Source of the DNA: Lutibacter sp. HS1-25
GTDB lineage: Bacteria; Bacteroidota; Bacteroidia; Flavobacteriales; Flavobacteriaceae
Direction of reading: 5' to 3'
DNA length: 64,000 nt
NCBI RefSeq assembly: GCF_004121075.1
Contig: NZ_RHLN01000006.1
Location: 1-64,000 of the forward strand
Shown: positions 8,576-16,939 of the stretch, one piece after another
Numbering within the stretch: the stretch's first letter is position 1
How the letters are laid out: each line of letters begins with the position of its first letter
The notes under the pieces: generated by a model
Databases searched by the model: none
Seen by the model: only the letters and a program-made list of their open reading frames with translations
Told to the model about the DNA's origin: nothing
Program-made: the position numbers and the translations under genes

Positions 8576-9229
8576 TTACTTACTTCCCTCCCATTCACCG
8601 TAAAATTGCTTTAAAAAATTCTCCATAAATTGGTGTCGTTCTTTGGCAATTTCTTTACCTGTTTGGGTATTCATTTTGTCTTTTAGCAACAATAACTTTT
8701 CGTAAAAATGATTGATTGTTGGCGCGGTAGCATTTTTATATTCTTCCTTGGTTTGATTTAATTTCGGTGGTATTTCAGGATCATAAAGGGATCTGTTTTT
8801 AAAGCCTCCGTAATTAAAACAACGTGCAATACCAATGGCACCAATAGCATCCAATCGGTCTGCATCTTGGATAACATCTAATTCTGGTGAAGTAAATTTT
8901 TGCTCAAAATTACCACCTTTGTACGAAATATTTGAAATAATATTTTCAATATGAACAATCACGCTTTCATCAACTTGCTCACTTTCTAAAAAATTTCGAG
9001 CTACTTTTGGACCAATACTTTCATCGCCATTGTGAAATTTAGAATCGGCAATATCGTGCAATAGCGCACCCAATTCAACAATAAATAAATCCACTTTTTC
9101 ACTATTGGCTATTAATTTGGCATTGTTCCAAACTCGTAAAATATGAAACCAGTCGTGACCGCCTTCAGCATTTTTTAAACTTGTTTTTACAAAATTCTCG
9201 GTATTGTAAATAATTTGTTTTTTATTCAT
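8576..9229 (-). CDS. HD-domain phosphohydrolase
   Basis: This 217-residue protein has the HD-domain metal ligands: His25/His29 in GGHDWFH, His58-Asp59 in ALLHDIAD, and the later Asp in IQDADRLDAIGAIG. The pattern matches the YedJ/RdgC-like group of small predicted metal-dependent phosphohydrolases. These act on nucleotides or related phosphate esters; the true substrate is unknown. The protein is cytosolic, without a signal peptide. It is transcribed in the same direction as the upstream bacilliredoxin gene, but a hairpin between them suggests separate control. Confidence 0.88.
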   Translation of the reverse strand: MNKKQIIYNTENFVKTSLKNAEGGHDWFHILRVWNNAKLIANSEKVDLFIVELGALLHDIADSKFHNGDESIGPKVARNFLESEQVDESVIVHIENIISNISYKGGNFEQKFTSPELDVIQDADRLDAIGAIGIARCFNYGGFKNRSLYDPEIPPKLNQTKEEYKNATAPTINHFYEKLLLLKDKMNTQTGKEIAKERHQFMENFLKQFYGEWEGSK

Positions 9230-9242
9230 TTTTTAAAAATAA

Positions 9243-9270
9243 AAAATCCATTCAAAATAGAATGGATTTT
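9243..9270 (-). terminator. Terminator after the bacilliredoxin gene
   Basis: This is a perfect 11-bp stem (9243-9253 with 9260-9270) with a 6-nt loop. On the - strand it is followed by a T-rich stretch. It lies 35 nt after the bacilliredoxin stop and before the HD gene start. Confidence 0.75.
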
Positions 9271-9304
9271 AAGTTTAATAATTTTAAAACGCGATTTGTT
9301 ATTA

Positions 9305-9715
9305 TTAACAAAACTCTTCGTAAGCACCTGCTAAATTTGAAGCAATTACTTCCGCAGGTCTTCCTTCAATATGGTGACGCTCTAACATATGCACTAAAAC
9401 ACCGTCTTTAAACAATGCAATAGCTGGTGATGATGGAGGAAACGGAATCATAAATTCACGCGCTTTTTCAACTGCTTCTTTATCTACTCCTGCAAATACA
9501 GTTACCAAATTAGTTGGTGTTTTATCAAATTGTAATGAAACTACTGCTCCTGGACGTGCAGTACCTGCTGCGCAACCACAAACCGAATTTACTACAACCA
9601 ATGTTGTTCCTTCTTTTTGCAATGCTGTTTCAACCTCTTGTGCTGTGTGTAATGATGTAAAACCTGCACTTTCTAATTCTTGTTGCATTGGTTTTACTAT
9701 TTCTAATGGATACAT
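9305..9715 (-). CDS. BrxA/BrxB-family bacilliredoxin
   Basis: This 136-residue protein has the YphP/YqiW fold signature with the CxC-type redox centre Cys46-Gly-Cys48 in [15 protein letters not shown]. The C-terminal [14 protein letters not shown] and [12 protein letters not shown] segments also match the family. Bacilliredoxins remove bacillithiol or other low-molecular-weight thiols from oxidised proteins; several Bacteroidota also carry them. A TAGGTTTG box on the - strand (9753-9760) is a plausible -7 element. Confidence 0.93.
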   Translation of the reverse strand: MYPLEIVKPMQQELESAGFTSLHTAQEVETALQKEGTTLVVVNSVCGCAAGTARPGAVVSLQFDKTPTNLVTVFAGVDKEAVEKAREFMIPFPPSSPAIALFKDGVLVHMLERHHIEGRPAEVIASNLAGAYEEFC

Positions 9716-9909
9716 ATTATCTTTATTTTTTTAGTTAGACGTAATTATTTTACAAACCTACATAATTTTTTTCGTTTTAATTTTGTTGACAATTATAAAA
9801 AAGACTTAAAATAAACTCTTTTAACGCAATTTAAATTCACCTTTCTACCTGTATACCAAACAGTTATTATAATTTTGTAGTTTTTTTAACATACCTAAAA
9901 ACCAAAATA

Positions 9910-9941
9910 TTGGAGTATTTTACCAATTAAACATATCTTTG
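9910..9941 (+). promoter_or_regulatory. Promoter of the TerB-DnaJ gene (TTG-N21-TATCTTTG)
   Basis: TTG at 9910-9912 and TATCTTTG at 9934-9941 are separated by 21 nt. This is a full match to the Bacteroidota consensus. The start codon is at 9961, leaving a very short leader. Confidence 0.8.
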
Positions 9942-9960
9942 ACGCTTTTAAATAAAGGAA

Positions 9961-10704
9961 ATGGGGAATTTTATTAAATGGATTGGAGCCGGATTGGGAT
10001 TTACACTTGGTGGTCCAATTGGAAGTATTTTAGGGTTTGTAGTTGGTAATTTTATTGATGGTTTTACAAGTAGCGATATTGAAACAGCCAAGACTTTTAC
10101 AAGCTCAAGTAGCAATCCGCAATCTGGTGATTTTGAAATAAGCTTACTGTTACTTTCTGCAGTAGTTATTAAAGCTGATGGTCAGGTTAATGAAAAAGAG
10201 TTAAACTATGTTAGAGAACATTTTAAAAGAATGTATGGTGAAGAAAGAGCCAGTCATGCTTTTAAGCTTTTTAATGGTTTTACAAAAAACAACAACATAT
10301 CTACACAACAAGTTTGCCTTCAAATTAGACAAAATTTATCTCACGCATCTCGTTTACAATTAATTCATTATTTATTTGGAATTGCACAAGTTGACGGCAA
10401 TGTTTCAGAATCTGAATTTAATACCATAAAAACAATTGCTGGTTATTTAAATGTAAGTCAGTACGATTTTGAATCCATCAAAGCAATGTTTTATAACAGT
10501 ACAGACAGTGCTTATAAAATTTTAGAAATAGAAAAAACCGCAAGCAATGAAGAATTGAAAGCTGCATACAGAAAAATGGTAAAAAAATACCATCCAGATA
10601 AATTACAACATTTAGGCGAAGAACACGTGAAAGGTGCTGAAGAAAAATTTAAACAAGTCCAAAAAGCCTACGAGCAAATTCAAAAAGAAAGAGGAATACA
10701 ATAA
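9961..10704 (+). CDS. TerB-like/DnaJ-domain protein (DjlA-like co-chaperone)
   Basis: This 247-residue protein opens with a hydrophobic Gly-rich segment (GAGLGFTLGGPIGSILGFVVGNFI) that could sit in the membrane. A TerB-like helical domain follows (LLLSAVVIKADGQVNEKE, and again GIAQVDGNVSESEF). The C-terminus is a J domain with the essential HPD tripeptide at about residues 211-213 (KKYHPDKL). This is the DjlA order: membrane-linked N-terminus, TerB, J domain. It would recruit and stimulate DnaK near the membrane. Confidence 0.92.
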   Translation: MGNFIKWIGAGLGFTLGGPIGSILGFVVGNFIDGFTSSDIETAKTFTSSSSNPQSGDFEISLLLLSAVVIKADGQVNEKELNYVREHFKRMYGEERASHAFKLFNGFTKNNNISTQQVCLQIRQNLSHASRLQLIHYLFGIAQVDGNVSESEFNTIKTIAGYLNVSQYDFESIKAMFYNSTDSAYKILEIEKTASNEELKAAYRKMVKKYHPDKLQHLGEEHVKGAEEKFKQVQKAYEQIQKERGIQ

Positions 10705-10721
10705 AGTTTCAATTATTTCGT

Positions 10722-10850
10722 TATATTTGTAGACAGACTTTTAAGAAACACTTCAATTAAAAAATATAGGGTTATTTAAAAAAGTTGAACAAAATATTTA
10801 ACCCCAAATTAGTAAGAAGGGCGCCTCTGTTAGAGGCGCTTTTTGTTTTT
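10722..10850 (+). ncRNA. Candidate small RNA with its own -7 box and terminator
   Basis: TATATTTG (10722-10729) matches the Bacteroidota -7 box. An RNA starting near 10736 would run about 110 nt to a strong terminator. No ORF worth noting lies within, and the upstream gene already ended at 10704. No -33 TTG is seen, and no known small RNA (6S, SRP, tmRNA) is recognised. The alternative is that this is simply the 3' UTR of the DnaJ-like gene. Confidence 0.3.
10821..10850 (+). terminator. Rho-independent terminator
   Basis: This is a GC-rich 8-bp stem GCGCCTCT/AGAGGCGC (10821-10828 with 10832-10839) with a 3-nt loop, followed by TTTTTGTTTTT. It is much more GC-rich than its surroundings and separates the DnaJ-like gene or small RNA from the cobalamin locus. 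Confidence 0.92.
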
Positions 10851-10978
10851 AAAATTACTTCAACCCAATTAATTACCCTAAGTTTTGGCAAATTTAAAAG
10901 CATCAAACAAAAAGCATCTAAAATAATTATTAAGATGAATTTACCTTAAAAGACTTACAATTATATTTTATTCATTTG

Positions 10979-10986
10979 TATATTTG
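10979..10986 (+). promoter_or_regulatory. -7 box (TATATTTG) upstream of cobQ
   Basis: TATATTTG matches the consensus and lies 25 nt before the ATG at 11012. It overlaps the upstream in-frame ATG at 10976, so the shorter cobQ start is preferred. The -33 region has TTA rather than TTG. No riboswitch is seen before cobQ; the gap 10851-10978 holds nothing else that can be recognised. Confidence 0.5.
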
Positions 10987-11011
10987 GCTTTTTATTTTGA
11001 AAAAAAAAGCA

Positions 11012-12475
11012 ATGAAAAAAAGTCCCATAATGTTTGTTGGTACAGGTTCCGACGTAGGTAAAAGTATAATAACCGCAGGAATTTGTCGGATTTTAAAACA
11101 AGACGGCTACCATCCAGCGCCTTTTAAAGCACAAAACATGTCGTTAAACAGTTTTGTAACTCCTGAAGGTTTAGAAATTGGAAGAGCACAAGCGGTTCAG
11201 GCAGAAGCTTGCGGCATTGCTTGTAAAAGCAGTATGAATCCTGTTTTATTAAAACCTACTTCACAAAAATCGGCTCAAATAGTTTTACACGGCAAGCCAG
11301 TTGGCAACCAAACTGCAAGCGATTATTTTTTGGGAAACAACAGAAATAATTTATTTAAAGAATGCCAAAATGCTTTTGATTCTTTAGCCAAAGAGTACCA
11401 TCCTATTGTAATGGAAGGCGCAGGAAGCATCTCCGAATTAAACTTAAAACACAGAGATATTGTAAATATGAGAATGGCAAAATATGCCAATGCTTGTGTT
11501 TATTTAATTGCAGATATTGACAAAGGTGGTGTTTTTGCAAGTGTTTACGGAACCATTCAATTGCTCGAAAAATGGGAACGAGACCTTATTAAAGGTATTA
11601 TTATCAATAAATTTAGAGGTGATATTAATTTATTTGAAACTGGCAAAACCAAAATTGAAGAACTTACCGGTATTCCTGTAATTGGCGTTGTACCTTATGC
11701 TACTGATATTTATATTGAAGATGAAGATTCCGTAGCTTTAAGTCAGAAAAAGGAATTGGCAGCTCATGAAAAAATAAATATTGCAGTTGTATTGCTACCT
11801 CATATTTCAAATTACACCGATTTCAATTTATTGGAGCGTGATGATCGAGTTCATTTATTTTATTCAAAAAATGCAGAAGAAATTGAAAAAGCCGATATTA
11901 TTATGTTGCCAGGAACTAAAAACACCATGGCCGATTTACAATTTTTGCGTGTAAGTGGTATTGCAAAATCTGTTTTAAAAGCCTTTGACACTCATAAAAA
12001 AGTAATCGGAATTTGTGGCGGTTACCAAATGATGGGCGAAGAAGTTTGCGATCCTTTTGGTGTTGAAAGCGATGCTTTAACCATTCCGGGCTTGGGTTTA
12101 CTTCCTATAAAAACAACGTTAGCCGAAGAAAAAACAACCATTCAACAAGAATTTAAGTTTAAAAATTTTGAAGAAAAATGTACGGGTTATGAAATTCATA
12201 TGGGCGCTTCCATTACAAATAAACCTTCGCCATTACTTCAAATTAATGATCAAAAAGAAGGTTATTTGTTGAACGAAAATTGTTGGGGATCTTATATGCA
12301 CGGTATTTTTGACAATCAGGTGGTGATAGACGATTTGTTGGGAAGCATCTCTAAAAATGAAATAAAAAGCTACAAAGAATTTAAAGAAGAAAACTTTGAT
12401 AAATTGGCTAACTTGTTAAGAGAATGCCTTGATATTGAAAAAATATATTCACAAATAACATTGGCAAATGATTAA
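11012..12475 (+). CDS. cobQ: Cobyric acid synthase
   Basis: From the ATG at 11012 the protein has 487 residues, normal for CobQ/CbiP. The N-terminal dethiobiotin-synthetase-like ATPase has GTGSDVGKS and the CobQ-specific KAQNMSLNSFVT. The C-terminal class I glutamine amidotransferase has its nucleophile Cys in IGICGGYQ and a late His in SYMHGIFDN. It amidates side chains b, d, e and g of adenosylcobyrinic acid a,c-diamide. It is the first gene of the four-gene unit before the riboswitch and overlaps cobD by 8 nt (ATGATTAA). Confidence 0.97.
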   Translation: MKKSPIMFVGTGSDVGKSIITAGICRILKQDGYHPAPFKAQNMSLNSFVTPEGLEIGRAQAVQAEACGIACKSSMNPVLLKPTSQKSAQIVLHGKPVGNQTASDYFLGNNRNNLFKECQNAFDSLAKEYHPIVMEGAGSISELNLKHRDIVNMRMAKYANACVYLIADIDKGGVFASVYGTIQLLEKWERDLIKGIIINKFRGDINLFETGKTKIEELTGIPVIGVVPYATDIYIEDEDSVALSQKKELAAHEKINIAVVLLPHISNYTDFNLLERDDRVHLFYSKNAEEIEKADIIMLPGTKNTMADLQFLRVSGIAKSVLKAFDTHKKVIGICGGYQMMGEEVCDPFGVESDALTIPGLGLLPIKTTLAEEKTTIQQEFKFKNFEEKCTGYEIHMGASITNKPSPLLQINDQKEGYLLNENCWGSYMHGIFDNQVVIDDLLGSISKNEIKSYKEFKEENFDKLANLLRECLDIEKIYSQITLAND

Positions 12476-13481
12476 TGGGCACGGTGATGATTTACATCAA
12501 TTTAATTGTGAAATAAAATACAATTTTAGTTCAAATGTGTATTACAAGGGTTGTTCGCCTTTGTTATTAAAAGAACTGGAAAATAAAGTTTTTAAAATTC
12601 AAAATTACCCTTCTCCTGCTGCTGAAGAATTAAATATTTTGGCTGCCAATTATTTTAATTTAGATAAAAATCAATTTTTATTTTCCAACGGAGCCACCGA
12701 AGCATTTTATTTAATTGCACAATGTTTTCAAGATAAAAAAGCAATAATTGTTGGACCAACTTTTGCTGAATATGAAGATGCTTGTAAAATCAACAAATTA
12801 GCACATCGTTTTATTTCAAAAGAAGAAATTTTTAATACCAACTTTGAAAATAACCTGGTTTTTATCTGCAATCCTAACAATCCTGATGGTAGTATTTTAA
12901 GTCTAAATGAAATAGAAAAGTTGCTAAAATCTTTTCCGCAAGCACAATTTATTATTGATGAAGCTTATTACGAATTTACAAATGCCACCAAGCCTGCAAT
13001 ACCTTTAATCAATAAATATTCAAATATTGCCATTGTACGTTCGTTAACAAAAACTTTTGCAATGCCTGGTTTAAGGCTGGGTTATGTAATTTCAAATTCA
13101 ACATTCATCAATAATTTATTACAGTTAAAAATGCCTTGGAGCGTCAATAGCTTGGCAATTGCTTCGGGTGAATTTATTTTCAACAATTACAAAACATTGT
13201 CTTTTAATATTGATGAATTATTACAAGAAACCGCAGTTTTTAAAGCGCAAATAAATAGCATCAATTATTTGAAAGTTGTGAATGGTTTTACCACCTATTT
13301 TTTAGTTGAACTTCAAAAAGGAACAGCTTCACAACTAAAAAAATATTTAATTGAACAGCATCAAATTTTAGTGCGTGATGCCACTAATTTTACAGGCTTA
13401 AAAGGCCAATTTATTCGTGTTTCCGTTCAACATTCAACAGCAAATATCCAATTAATTAAAGCACTAAAAGCGTGGAATTAG
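12468..13481 (+). CDS. cobD: Threonine-phosphate decarboxylase (cobalamin aminopropanol arm)
   Basis: This 337-residue class I/II PLP enzyme has the Schiff-base Lys195 in SLTKTFAMPGLRLGY, the cofactor Asp/Tyr in FIIDEAYYEF, and NPNNPDG for substrate binding. In the Salmonella scheme CobD makes (R)-1-amino-2-propanol phosphate for the nucleotide loop. Histidinol-phosphate aminotransferase is a close relative, but the position between cobQ and cbiB, with overlaps on both sides (8 and 10 nt), argues for CobD. Confidence 0.92.
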   Translation: MINGHGDDLHQFNCEIKYNFSSNVYYKGCSPLLLKELENKVFKIQNYPSPAAEELNILAANYFNLDKNQFLFSNGATEAFYLIAQCFQDKKAIIVGPTFAEYEDACKINKLAHRFISKEEIFNTNFENNLVFICNPNNPDGSILSLNEIEKLLKSFPQAQFIIDEAYYEFTNATKPAIPLINKYSNIAIVRSLTKTFAMPGLRLGYVISNSTFINNLLQLKMPWSVNSLAIASGEFIFNNYKTLSFNIDELLQETAVFKAQINSINYLKVVNGFTTYFLVELQKGTASQLKKYLIEQHQILVRDATNFTGLKGQFIRVSVQHSTANIQLIKALKAWN

Positions 13482-14407
13482 CGTTTGTTTACATACTGGT
13501 TATTGGCTTTTTATTAGATTTAATATTTGGAGATCCCAAATGGTTACCGCATTTAATTGTTGGCTACGGAAACTTAATTTCAAAAGGCGAAAATTTATTA
13601 AATAAAGGAAATTATCAATTTATCAAAGGCGCATTTTTAACAATTACATTGGTTGGCAGTGCCTTTTTTATGCCTTTTTTTATCATAAAACAATTGCAAA
13701 TCAATCATTTATATATTGTTGAAGTTGTTTTTTCTATTCTTATGTTATTTTACTGTTTGGCTAATAAAACCTTGGTTGTTGAAGGCAAAGCGGTATTCAA
13801 TACGCTTCAAAATGAAGGGTTAGAAGCTGGCAGAAAAAGGTTATCATGGATTGTTGGTAGAGATACTTCAAAATTAAATGAGCAGCAAATTAGAATTGCC
13901 ACTTTAGAAACCATGTCTGAAAATTTAAGTGATGGCATTATTGCGCCGTTGTTTTATTTTGTTTGTTTTGGAGTGCCTGGAATTATGGCATATAAAATGA
14001 TCAATACGCTCGATTCAATGATTGGTTATAAAAATGAGCGTTACGAACAATTTGGCAAGTTTGCAGCTATTTTAGATGATGTTGCCAATTTTATTCCATC
14101 ACGACTTACAGCGATTTTAATTTTATTGGTTTCATTTAAATTAAACGGAATTTTAGTTGTTTTTAAAGAAGGAAAAAAACACAGTAGTCCAAACGCAGGT
14201 TATCCAGAAGCTGCCTTGGCTTATGTGCTAGATTGCAAGTTTGGAGGTCCAAATTTTTACGGTGGTAAAATTTATAAAAAACCATACATTGGCACAAATA
14301 ACAGAACCATTGAGCATATAGAAATTAACAAAGTTGCAAACATCAATTACGCATCAAGTATGGTATTTGTAGCTGTTTCAATAGTTGTTTTTTTATGGTT
14401 GAAATAA
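13472..14407 (+). CDS. cbiB: Adenosylcobinamide-phosphate synthase
   Basis: This is a 311-residue polytopic membrane protein starting at a GTG that overlaps cobD by 10 nt. Family marks are the N-terminal DLIFGDPKWLPH, WIVGRDTSKL, the Glu/Ser-rich ETMSENLSDGIIAPLFY, MINTLDSMIGY, and the C-terminal NAGYPEAALAYVL. CbiB attaches aminopropanol (phosphate) to adenosylcobyric acid at the membrane. Upstream CobD supplies the substrate. Confidence 0.96.
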   Translation: MELAFVYILVIGFLLDLIFGDPKWLPHLIVGYGNLISKGENLLNKGNYQFIKGAFLTITLVGSAFFMPFFIIKQLQINHLYIVEVVFSILMLFYCLANKTLVVEGKAVFNTLQNEGLEAGRKRLSWIVGRDTSKLNEQQIRIATLETMSENLSDGIIAPLFYFVCFGVPGIMAYKMINTLDSMIGYKNERYEQFGKFAAILDDVANFIPSRLTAILILLVSFKLNGILVVFKEGKKHSSPNAGYPEAALAYVLDCKFGGPNFYGGKIYKKPYIGTNNRTIEHIEINKVANINYASSMVFVAVSIVVFLWLK

Positions 14408-14940
14408 ATAAAAAATTTATTATTTCGGGTCCACCAGGTTCTGGAAAATCGACTTTAATAAGTGCTTTGGAGGCAACAGGAATTGAATGTTTAAAAGAAG
14501 TTTCTCGTGATGTTATTATTGCTGAACAAAATTCAGGAAGCGACGGAATGCCTTGGGAAAATATGGAACGTTTTGCAAAATTGGTATTTGATGAAACTTT
14601 GATTCGATTTCAAAAACAACCCAAAAGCTTAATTTGCGATAGAAGTTTAATTGATACCATGGCTTATTTAGAATTTGCCAACAAACCCATATTTGATGAA
14701 TTAAAAAACTTCGATTTTACTCCGTATTATCACCGTACTGTATTTTTTGCATTGCCGTGGTCTCATATTTATGTAAAGGATCCTCAAAGACCTGAACCTT
14801 TTGAACATCAATGGTCATTGTCCAATAAATTGATAGCTTACTACAAAAATCACAACTTCAATATTGTGTATTTGCCTTTTACTTCAATAGCATCTAGGGT
14901 TGATTTTATCATCAATAATTTAAAAGACATTTACTTTTAA
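14395..14940 (+). CDS. P-loop ATPase/kinase-like protein (AAA_28 / NadR-like)
   Basis: This 181-residue protein has a P-loop, GPPGSGKST, at residues 12-20, a Walker B-like ICDRSLIDTMAYLE, and the C-terminal DPQRPEPFEHQ. The pattern fits the AAA_28 (PF13521) group, which includes the kinase domain of NadR. Its ATG overlaps cbiB by 13 nt, so it is co-expressed with the step just before adenosylcobinamide is phosphorylated and guanylylated. CobU, which normally does that, is not in this window, so this protein could be a kinase of the nucleotide loop arm. That is inference; it could equally be an unrelated nucleotide kinase. Confidence 0.75.
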   Translation: MVEINKKFIISGPPGSGKSTLISALEATGIECLKEVSRDVIIAEQNSGSDGMPWENMERFAKLVFDETLIRFQKQPKSLICDRSLIDTMAYLEFANKPIFDELKNFDFTPYYHRTVFFALPWSHIYVKDPQRPEPFEHQWSLSNKLIAYYKNHNFNIVYLPFTSIASRVDFIINNLKDIYF

Positions 14941-14988
14941 ATTAAGATAATTTAATATTTTATTTTAGGATTAGATGGTATTAATAAT

Positions 14989-14996
14989 TACATTTA
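14989..14996 (+). promoter_or_regulatory. Possible -7 box (TACATTTA) in front of the riboswitch
   Basis: TACATTTA differs from TAnnTTTG only in the last base. It would place the transcript start at about 15001-15004, exactly where helix P1 of the cobalamin riboswitch begins. No clear -33 TTG is seen. Confidence 0.4.
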
Positions 14997-15000
14997 CGCC

Positions 15001-15180
15001 GCTTTTGGTTTCTTAAATCTTTTTTTAGAAATAAGAAATTAAAAAGGGAATCTCGTGTAAATCGAGAACTGTACCCGCAGCTGTAAGCTCTAAAAAAGCT
15101 TTTAACAATTGTGTCACTGTTAATTTAATTAATGGGAAGGCCGTTAAAAGTAGAGTAAGTCAGAAAACCTACCAAAATGC
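15001..15180 (+). ncRNA. Cobalamin riboswitch aptamer
   Basis: The conserved core is easy to read: AAGGGAATCTCGTG, then CTGTACCCGCAGCTGTAA, CACTG (15115-15119), GGGAAGGCC (15134-15142), and the closing GAGTAAGTCAGAAAACCTACC. Helix P1 pairs TTTTGGT (15003-15009) with ACCAAAA (15171-15177). It senses adenosylcobalamin or a related corrinoid and should shut off the downstream biosynthesis and cobalt uptake genes when cobalamin is plentiful. The region 15181-15290 is the likely expression platform. It contains TACTCT (15269-15274), complementary to AGAGTA at 15152-15157 within the aptamer, and a short CTACT/AGTAG hairpin (15268-15288) just before the first ATG. No clear terminator is visible, so control of translation is possible. 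Confidence 0.95.
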
Positions 15181-15290
15181 AATTAAAATATATACTAAAC
15201 TTTCGGGAGTAAAAGTTAAAGTGTTCGATAACTGCCTTTTCGGGTATTATTCTAACTCTTTGTTGCTACTCTCTAGTGAACAAAAGTAGG

Positions 15291-15398
15291 ATGAAAATTA
15301 TAAAAAAAATTGTGAAAATAATTACTACTCCACCAAAAGTAGTAGTTAAAACCGTTGTTATTGCTAACACTTTTTTAATACCTGTTATCAATGACTAA
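15291..15398 (+). CDS. Small 35-residue ORF, first ORF under the riboswitch
   Basis: The ATG at 15291 opens a 35-residue peptide: a basic N-terminus (MKIIKKIVKIITTPPK) and a short hydrophobic C-terminal half ending in VIND. It stops at TAA 15396-15398, overlapping the start of the next gene by 8 nt (ATGACTAA). The same type of overlap joins cobQ to cobD and chlI/D to cbiA, which speaks for real translation and coupling. No family is recognised. It could be a leader peptide coupling the riboswitch to cobA translation, or a tiny membrane-associated protein. Confidence 0.55.
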   Translation: MKIIKKIVKIITTPPKVVVKTVVIANTFLIPVIND

Positions 15399-16935
15399 AA
15401 AAGTTGCCATTGTTGGTTTGGGTTGGTTGGGTGAATCGTTGGCAGTTTCACTACTCAAAAAAGGATACACTGTTTCAGGAAGTTCGGCTTCATTAGAAAA
15501 TGTTTTAACGCTTTCAAAACATCCGTTTTATGTTGGTAAAATTCAGTTACTAACAACTAAAATTGTTGGAGATTGGGATACTTTTATTTACGAAGCAGAT
15601 TATTTAATTGTAAATATTCCACCAAAAAGGATTGATCGTATTGAAGAAATTTATTTAAATCAAATCAGTCAGATTACCAAAAACACTTCAAAAAATACAA
15701 AAGTAATATTTGTAAGTTCCACAGCGGTATATGGCGCAAGAGCAACGGATATTACAGAATTAGATGAACCTTTACCAACCAAAGTTTCGGGAGTTGCTGT
15801 TTTAAATGCCGAAAATGAAATCAAGCGTCATTTTGGTAAAAACGCTACTATATTAAGGCTGGCTGGTTTAATTGGACCCGACAGGCATCCTGGGAAGTTT
15901 TTAGCAGGAAAAAGAGTATTGAAAAATGCCGAATCACAGGTGAATTTAATTCATAGAGAAGATTGCATTGGTTTAATTGAGGCAATTATTGAAAAGGATT
16001 TCTTTGGCGGAATTATAAACGGTTGCGCATCAAAACATCCTAAAAGAGCCGATTATTATAAAAATGCAGCAGCGTTTTTAAACTTGGATCAACCTATTTT
16101 TGAAAATTCAGAAATTACTTCAGAGAAAAAAATTATAGACAATTCAAAATCAAAAAGAGCATTGAATTACACCTATAAATTTGATGATCCTGAAGAAATT
16201 TTTAAAGTAAATACTGGTAAAATTTCAATTATTGGCGGTGGTCCAGGCGATTTAAAATTACTGACAGTTAAAGCCTTAGAATTAATTGAAGAAGCCGAAA
16301 TTATTTTACACGACAATTTAATTAGCAGCGAAATATTGGCCATTAACACTACTGCTGAAAAAATATATGTTGGTCGAAAATTTGGAGATCGTCATTGCCA
16401 AATGGAACGCCAAGATACCATCAACCTATTATTTAAAAAATACTTTCAACAAGGTAAAAAGGTTGTCCGCATAAAATCTGGAGATCCTTATATTTATGGA
16501 AGAGCTGGTGAAGAAGCTCGTTATTTAACAAAAGAAAAAATTCCGTTTACAGTTGTTCCGGGTATTTCTGCGGCGTTGGCAGCAGCAAGCAATTTCAACA
16601 TTCCTATAACAGAACGAAAAAAATCAAATGCAGTATTAATTTGTACCGCACACACCGCCGACTATTCATTTGAACAATTAAAATGCATTGCCGAGTTGCT
16701 AAAAGCAGGTAATTCTTTGGCCTTGTATATGGGTTTAAAAAGTTTAGACAAACTAATTCCAAAATTAATTGAAGTTACAGGCGACCCAACAATTCCAATC
16801 AACGCCATTTCAAACGTATCAAGTTCAAATGAAATTTTGTTAACCTCAACTTTAGCAACTATAGAACAGGATATTAAAAATTGCCCATTACCAATGCCTG
16901 TGGTGTTTTTAATAGGTATTGAACCAATTATTTAA
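15391..16935 (+). CDS. cobA: Fusion: NAD(P)-binding epimerase-like domain + uroporphyrinogen-III C-methyltransferase
   Basis: This is a 514-residue two-domain protein. Residues 1 to about 270 form an extended SDR (YeeZ-like) with the nucleotide motif GLGWLGESLA and VSSTAVYG. Residues about 277-514 are a SUMT/CobA methyltransferase: GGGPGDLKLLTVKAL, VGRKFGDRH, IKSGDPYIYGRAGEE and VVPGISAALAAA. CobA methylates uroporphyrinogen III at C2 and C7 to give precorrin-2, the branch point to siroheme and cobalamin. In CysG the methyltransferase is joined to a precorrin-2 dehydrogenase/ferrochelatase. Here the partner is a different Rossmann protein and does not resemble the Met8/CysG N-domain. Its role is unknown; one thought is that it supplies the missing dehydrogenase activity. 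It is the first large gene of the riboswitch operon. Confidence 0.9.
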   Translation: MTKKVAIVGLGWLGESLAVSLLKKGYTVSGSSASLENVLTLSKHPFYVGKIQLLTTKIVGDWDTFIYEADYLIVNIPPKRIDRIEEIYLNQISQITKNTSKNTKVIFVSSTAVYGARATDITELDEPLPTKVSGVAVLNAENEIKRHFGKNATILRLAGLIGPDRHPGKFLAGKRVLKNAESQVNLIHREDCIGLIEAIIEKDFFGGIINGCASKHPKRADYYKNAAAFLNLDQPIFENSEITSEKKIIDNSKSKRALNYTYKFDDPEEIFKVNTGKISIIGGGPGDLKLLTVKALELIEEAEIILHDNLISSEILAINTTAEKIYVGRKFGDRHCQMERQDTINLLFKKYFQQGKKVVRIKSGDPYIYGRAGEEARYLTKEKIPFTVVPGISAALAAASNFNIPITERKKSNAVLICTAHTADYSFEQLKCIAELLKAGNSLALYMGLKSLDKLIPKLIEVTGDPTIPINAISNVSSSNEILLTSTLATIEQDIKNCPLPMPVVFLIGIEPII

Positions 16936-16939
16936 GCTT

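Noticed and set aside
10976-11011. Upstream ATG start for cobQ
   Set aside because: It lies across the TATATTTG box and adds residues not found in CobQ; the ATG at 11012 fits.
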